A stretch of DNA of 15,845 nucleotides from CAZFPA01 sp964520975. GTDB lineage: Bacteria; Bacillota; Negativicutes; Selenomonadales; Selenomonadaceae. Below are positions 13,456-15,845 of the stretch, piece by piece; position 1 is the first letter of the stretch; each line of letters begins with the position of its first letter. The stretch is from contig CAZFPA010000048.1 in the NCBI GenBank assembly GCA_964520975.1, positions 1 to 15,845 on the forward strand. The letters are read 5' to 3'. The notes under the pieces were generated by a model. That model saw only the letters and a list, made by a program, of their open reading frames with translations. It did no database searches and was not told the origin of the DNA. A program made the position numbers and the translations under genes.

Positions 13456-15822
13456 TCACTGCAAAAGCGGCCGTCCCTTCAGATCATCGAAGGTCGCCGT
13501 ACATTGCGGATAGTTCGTACAGCCCCAAAAGCTGCCATTCTTGCCCTGGATGCGCCGAAGCTTGCCCTCCCGGCAGCGCGGGCAGAGATATTCGGAGGCG
13601 GGCGCCTGATCCAGCTTCTCCATCGGACTCGCCGAATACTTGGGCTTCTGCACCCAGCGTGAGGACCGGGCAGGCCCCTTACCCTGCGCGATGAGCGCCT
13701 GCGCCGATACCATCGGCGTATAAGCTGCCGTAAAGGAAGCCATCTCCTCCTCACTCATGTAGGGGGACGCGTAGCCGCGGCCCGGCGCGGGCGCTCCCGC
13801 TGCTCCGGCCGCGTGAGGTGCCGCCGGCTGCCGGGCCGTACTGAGATCCGGCGCTCCGTCCTTATCATCACAGCTCATGCGGCAGCGCGGATAATTGGAA
13901 CAGCCCCAGAAATCCCCGTTTTTTCCATGCCGCTTCTGCAGCACACCCTGCTTGCAGCGCGGACAGGGATGCTCGCCCTTGACCTCCATCGTGACGCCCA
14001 GTGCCTGCTGGCACAGCCGCCTGGTAAAGGCAATCTGGCTCTGCAGGAATTCATCGAGCGTGCCATCGCCATCGGCCATGGAATGCAGATGATCCTCCCA
14101 GATGGCCGTTGAATCCGGATAGGTCATTTCATCCGGCAGCGCATCCACCAGCAGATAAGCCGCATCCGTAGGAATCAGATATTTCTTTTTGCCCTGCGCC
14201 TTGAGGAAACGGCGCTTGATGAGGTCGTCGATGATCGCCGCACGCGTAGCCTCCGTGCCGATGCCATAGACATCCTTGAGCTTCTTTTTCGCCTCCGGGT
14301 CCTTGACGTACTTATGGATTTCCTTCATGCCGGCCAGCAGGGTTGCCGCAGTGAAACGCTGCGGCGGCTTCGTAGCCTTTTTATCCAGCTTGCCGTCCGC
14401 GTATTCCACCGCATCCTTTTTCTTCATAGCCGGCAGGGAGGACGCCTCATCGTCCTCCTCATCCTTTTCCGGATTCGCCGCGTAAAGCGCCTTCCATCCC
14501 ATATCACGCACCACGCGCCCGCTCGCCGTAAAGAGCTCCTGCTTGTAGGTGACGCCGATCTTCGTCTGATCGTAGGTATGCACCGGATAGAACTGCGCAA
14601 TATACGCCTGGGCAATCAGAAAATACAGATTGCGCTCCGTATCACTCATCGTATCGAGCCGCACCCGCACGGTCGTCGGTATGATGGCATGATGTGCCGA
14701 TATCTTTTTGTCGTTCCAGGCCCGGCTGCGGATGCCGCCATCCGCGCCGGCCGCCCAGCCTGCGAGCTGGCTGTCATCAACCGCCGTGAGATTCTGCAGA
14801 ATGATCCTGGCATCCGGCAGCTGATTGAGCGGCAGGTATTCACAGTCCGAACGCGGATAGGTCGTGAGCTTGCGCTCATAGAGCTTCTGTGCAGTATCGA
14901 GTACCAGCTGCGGCTCATAGCCATAGCGCTTGCCGGCCAGTACCTGCAGGGAAGACAGCGAAAACGGCAGCCGCTGCGGCTCCTGTTTCTTGGCCTTCTG
15001 ATAGCTGGATACCACGCCCGTCCGCGGGGCTTCGCCAAACGCCGCGAGCTTCTGCTCCGCAACCGACGCGTCAATGAGACGACCCTCGGCATCGAGGCCC
15101 GCCTGCTCCTCCTGCGGCTTCCAGCTCGCCATAAAGCTTCCGTTGGCATGCGTGAATTCCGCCTTGATCGTATAGTAGTCTACCGGCTTGAAATCCGTGA
15201 TCTCACGCTCACGACGCACCACGAGCGCCAGGGTCGGCGTCTTCACGCGCCCGATGGGCAGCGTGATGCGATGGCCGGCCCGCCGGGCCGCCAGTGTATA
15301 GGCCCGCGATACATTCATGCCAATGAGCCAGTCCGCCCGGGCCCGGGCCATCGCCGACTGCTTCAAATTAAAAAAATCCCCGTTGTCGCGCAGATGCGCA
15401 TTGGCCGTCCGGATGCTCTTCTCATCGAGCGCATTGAGCAGGATGCGCCGGACCGGCTTTGTATTTCCCACGTAGTCCAGCACCTCATCGATGAGCAGTT
15501 GTCCCTCGCGGTCCGGGTCCCCCGCATGCACGATTTCATCCGCCTGCGCAATGAGCCCCTTTACAATGGCAAACTGCTTGGCACAGGAAGCATCCACCAA
15601 AAGCTTCCACTCCCCCGGAACAATCGGCAGGTCCTCGGCCCGCCACATCTTATAGCGGGCATCGTATTCCTCGGGCTCCGCCTGCCGCAGGATGTGCCCG
15701 AAGCCCCAGGTAACGATCCCGTCCTTTGTCTCCAGGCAGCCATCCCGGCGCACGACCGGCCCGGTCAGGCATTTAGCAATCTCCGCCCCCATGCTGGGTT
15801 TCTCGGCAATATACAATCTCAA
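13456..15822 (-). CDS. topB: DNA topoisomerase III (type IA) with two C-terminal zinc fingers
   Basis: Type IA topoisomerase of 788 residues that cuts and passes single DNA strands, acting in decatenation and in resolving recombination intermediates. The Toprim domain is at about 1-150, with Glu7 in AEKPSM and the metal-binding acidic motif DPDREG (102-107). The active-site tyrosine is Tyr322 in LTTYPRSD. GIGTEATRAAII (520-531) is the conserved domain IV block. Two Cys4 zinc fingers of the topoisomerase type lie at the C-terminus: C620, C623, C641, C647 and C747, C750, C768, C774. They are separated by an Ala/Pro-rich linker of about 95 residues. The E. coli enzyme lacks such fingers. The start is TTG at 15822, with GGGGTG 9 nt upstream; a second TTG two codons later is possible. 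Only 23 bases remain upstream, so promoter and operon partners are outside the window. Confidence 0.94.
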   Translation of the reverse strand: MRLYIAEKPSMGAEIAKCLTGPVVRRDGCLETKDGIVTWGFGHILRQAEPEEYDARYKMWRAEDLPIVPGEWKLLVDASCAKQFAIVKGLIAQADEIVHAGDPDREGQLLIDEVLDYVGNTKPVRRILLNALDEKSIRTANAHLRDNGDFFNLKQSAMARARADWLIGMNVSRAYTLAARRAGHRITLPIGRVKTPTLALVVRREREITDFKPVDYYTIKAEFTHANGSFMASWKPQEEQAGLDAEGRLIDASVAEQKLAAFGEAPRTGVVSSYQKAKKQEPQRLPFSLSSLQVLAGKRYGYEPQLVLDTAQKLYERKLTTYPRSDCEYLPLNQLPDARIILQNLTAVDDSQLAGWAAGADGGIRSRAWNDKKISAHHAIIPTTVRVRLDTMSDTERNLYFLIAQAYIAQFYPVHTYDQTKIGVTYKQELFTASGRVVRDMGWKALYAANPEKDEEDDEASSLPAMKKKDAVEYADGKLDKKATKPPQRFTAATLLAGMKEIHKYVKDPEAKKKLKDVYGIGTEATRAAIIDDLIKRRFLKAQGKKKYLIPTDAAYLLVDALPDEMTYPDSTAIWEDHLHSMADGDGTLDEFLQSQIAFTRRLCQQALGVTMEVKGEHPCPRCKQGVLQKRHGKNGDFWGCSNYPRCRMSCDDKDGAPDLSTARQPAAPHAAGAAGAPAPGRGYASPYMSEEEMASFTAAYTPMVSAQALIAQGKGPARSSRWVQKPKYSASPMEKLDQAPASEYLCPRCREGKLRRIQGKNGSFWGCTNYPQCTATFDDLKGRPLLQ

Positions 15823-15845
15823 AATAAATTACACCCCAATAAATC

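Overview
The window reads as an ordinary, gene-dense stretch of bacterial chromosome from a draft assembly or metagenome bin; a run of exactly 100 N (5205-5304) marks a scaffold join. Coding sequence is GC-rich and intergenic sequence is AT-rich, with purine-rich Shine-Dalgarno sites and some TTG starts. The gene mix suggests an anaerobic, outer-membraned Firmicute of the Negativicutes, near Selenomonas, Mitsuokella or Megamonas: YigZ/YvyE, a Uup-type ABC-F protein, sigma-54, NDH-2, a cytosolic zinc-binding chemoreceptor and a eukaryotic-type hexokinase. The taxonomic placement is inference from gene content only. I see no rRNA, tRNA, CRISPR array, phage gene or insertion sequence.

Layout: all genes lie on the minus strand except yigZ. 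From the left edge there is a 3'-truncated amino acid permease (1-1319), then the divergent plus-strand yigZ (1540-2199). The two share a 220 bp AT-rich region with a palindrome over the yigZ promoter. A bidirectional terminator separates yigZ from a convergent soluble chemoreceptor with a C-terminal CZB domain (2286-3680). Next comes a secreted SGNH/GDSL hydrolase with two beta-sandwich modules (3760-5103), the assembly gap, and type II NADH dehydrogenase ndh (5350-6603), which has a good promoter and a leader of about 190 nt.

The minus-strand cluster gloA (9572-9952), hexokinase (8257-9546), rpoN (6866-8230) is tightly spaced (25 and 26 bp) and probably one operon. It links glucose phosphorylation, methylglyoxal detoxification and the alternative sigma factor. 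Upstream lie uup (10039-11940), a CNNM/CorC-type membrane protein (12019-13365) and topB, topoisomerase III (13456-15822). A terminator-like hairpin ends only 12 nt before the uup start codon, so uup transcription must pass through it or begin very close to the gene.

No clearly new multi-gene system is visible. The points most worth checking are the eukaryotic-type hexokinase in an operon with rpoN, the CZB chemoreceptor without chemotaxis neighbours, the hairpin in front of uup, the structured ndh leader, and short repeats or palindromes in promoter regions.
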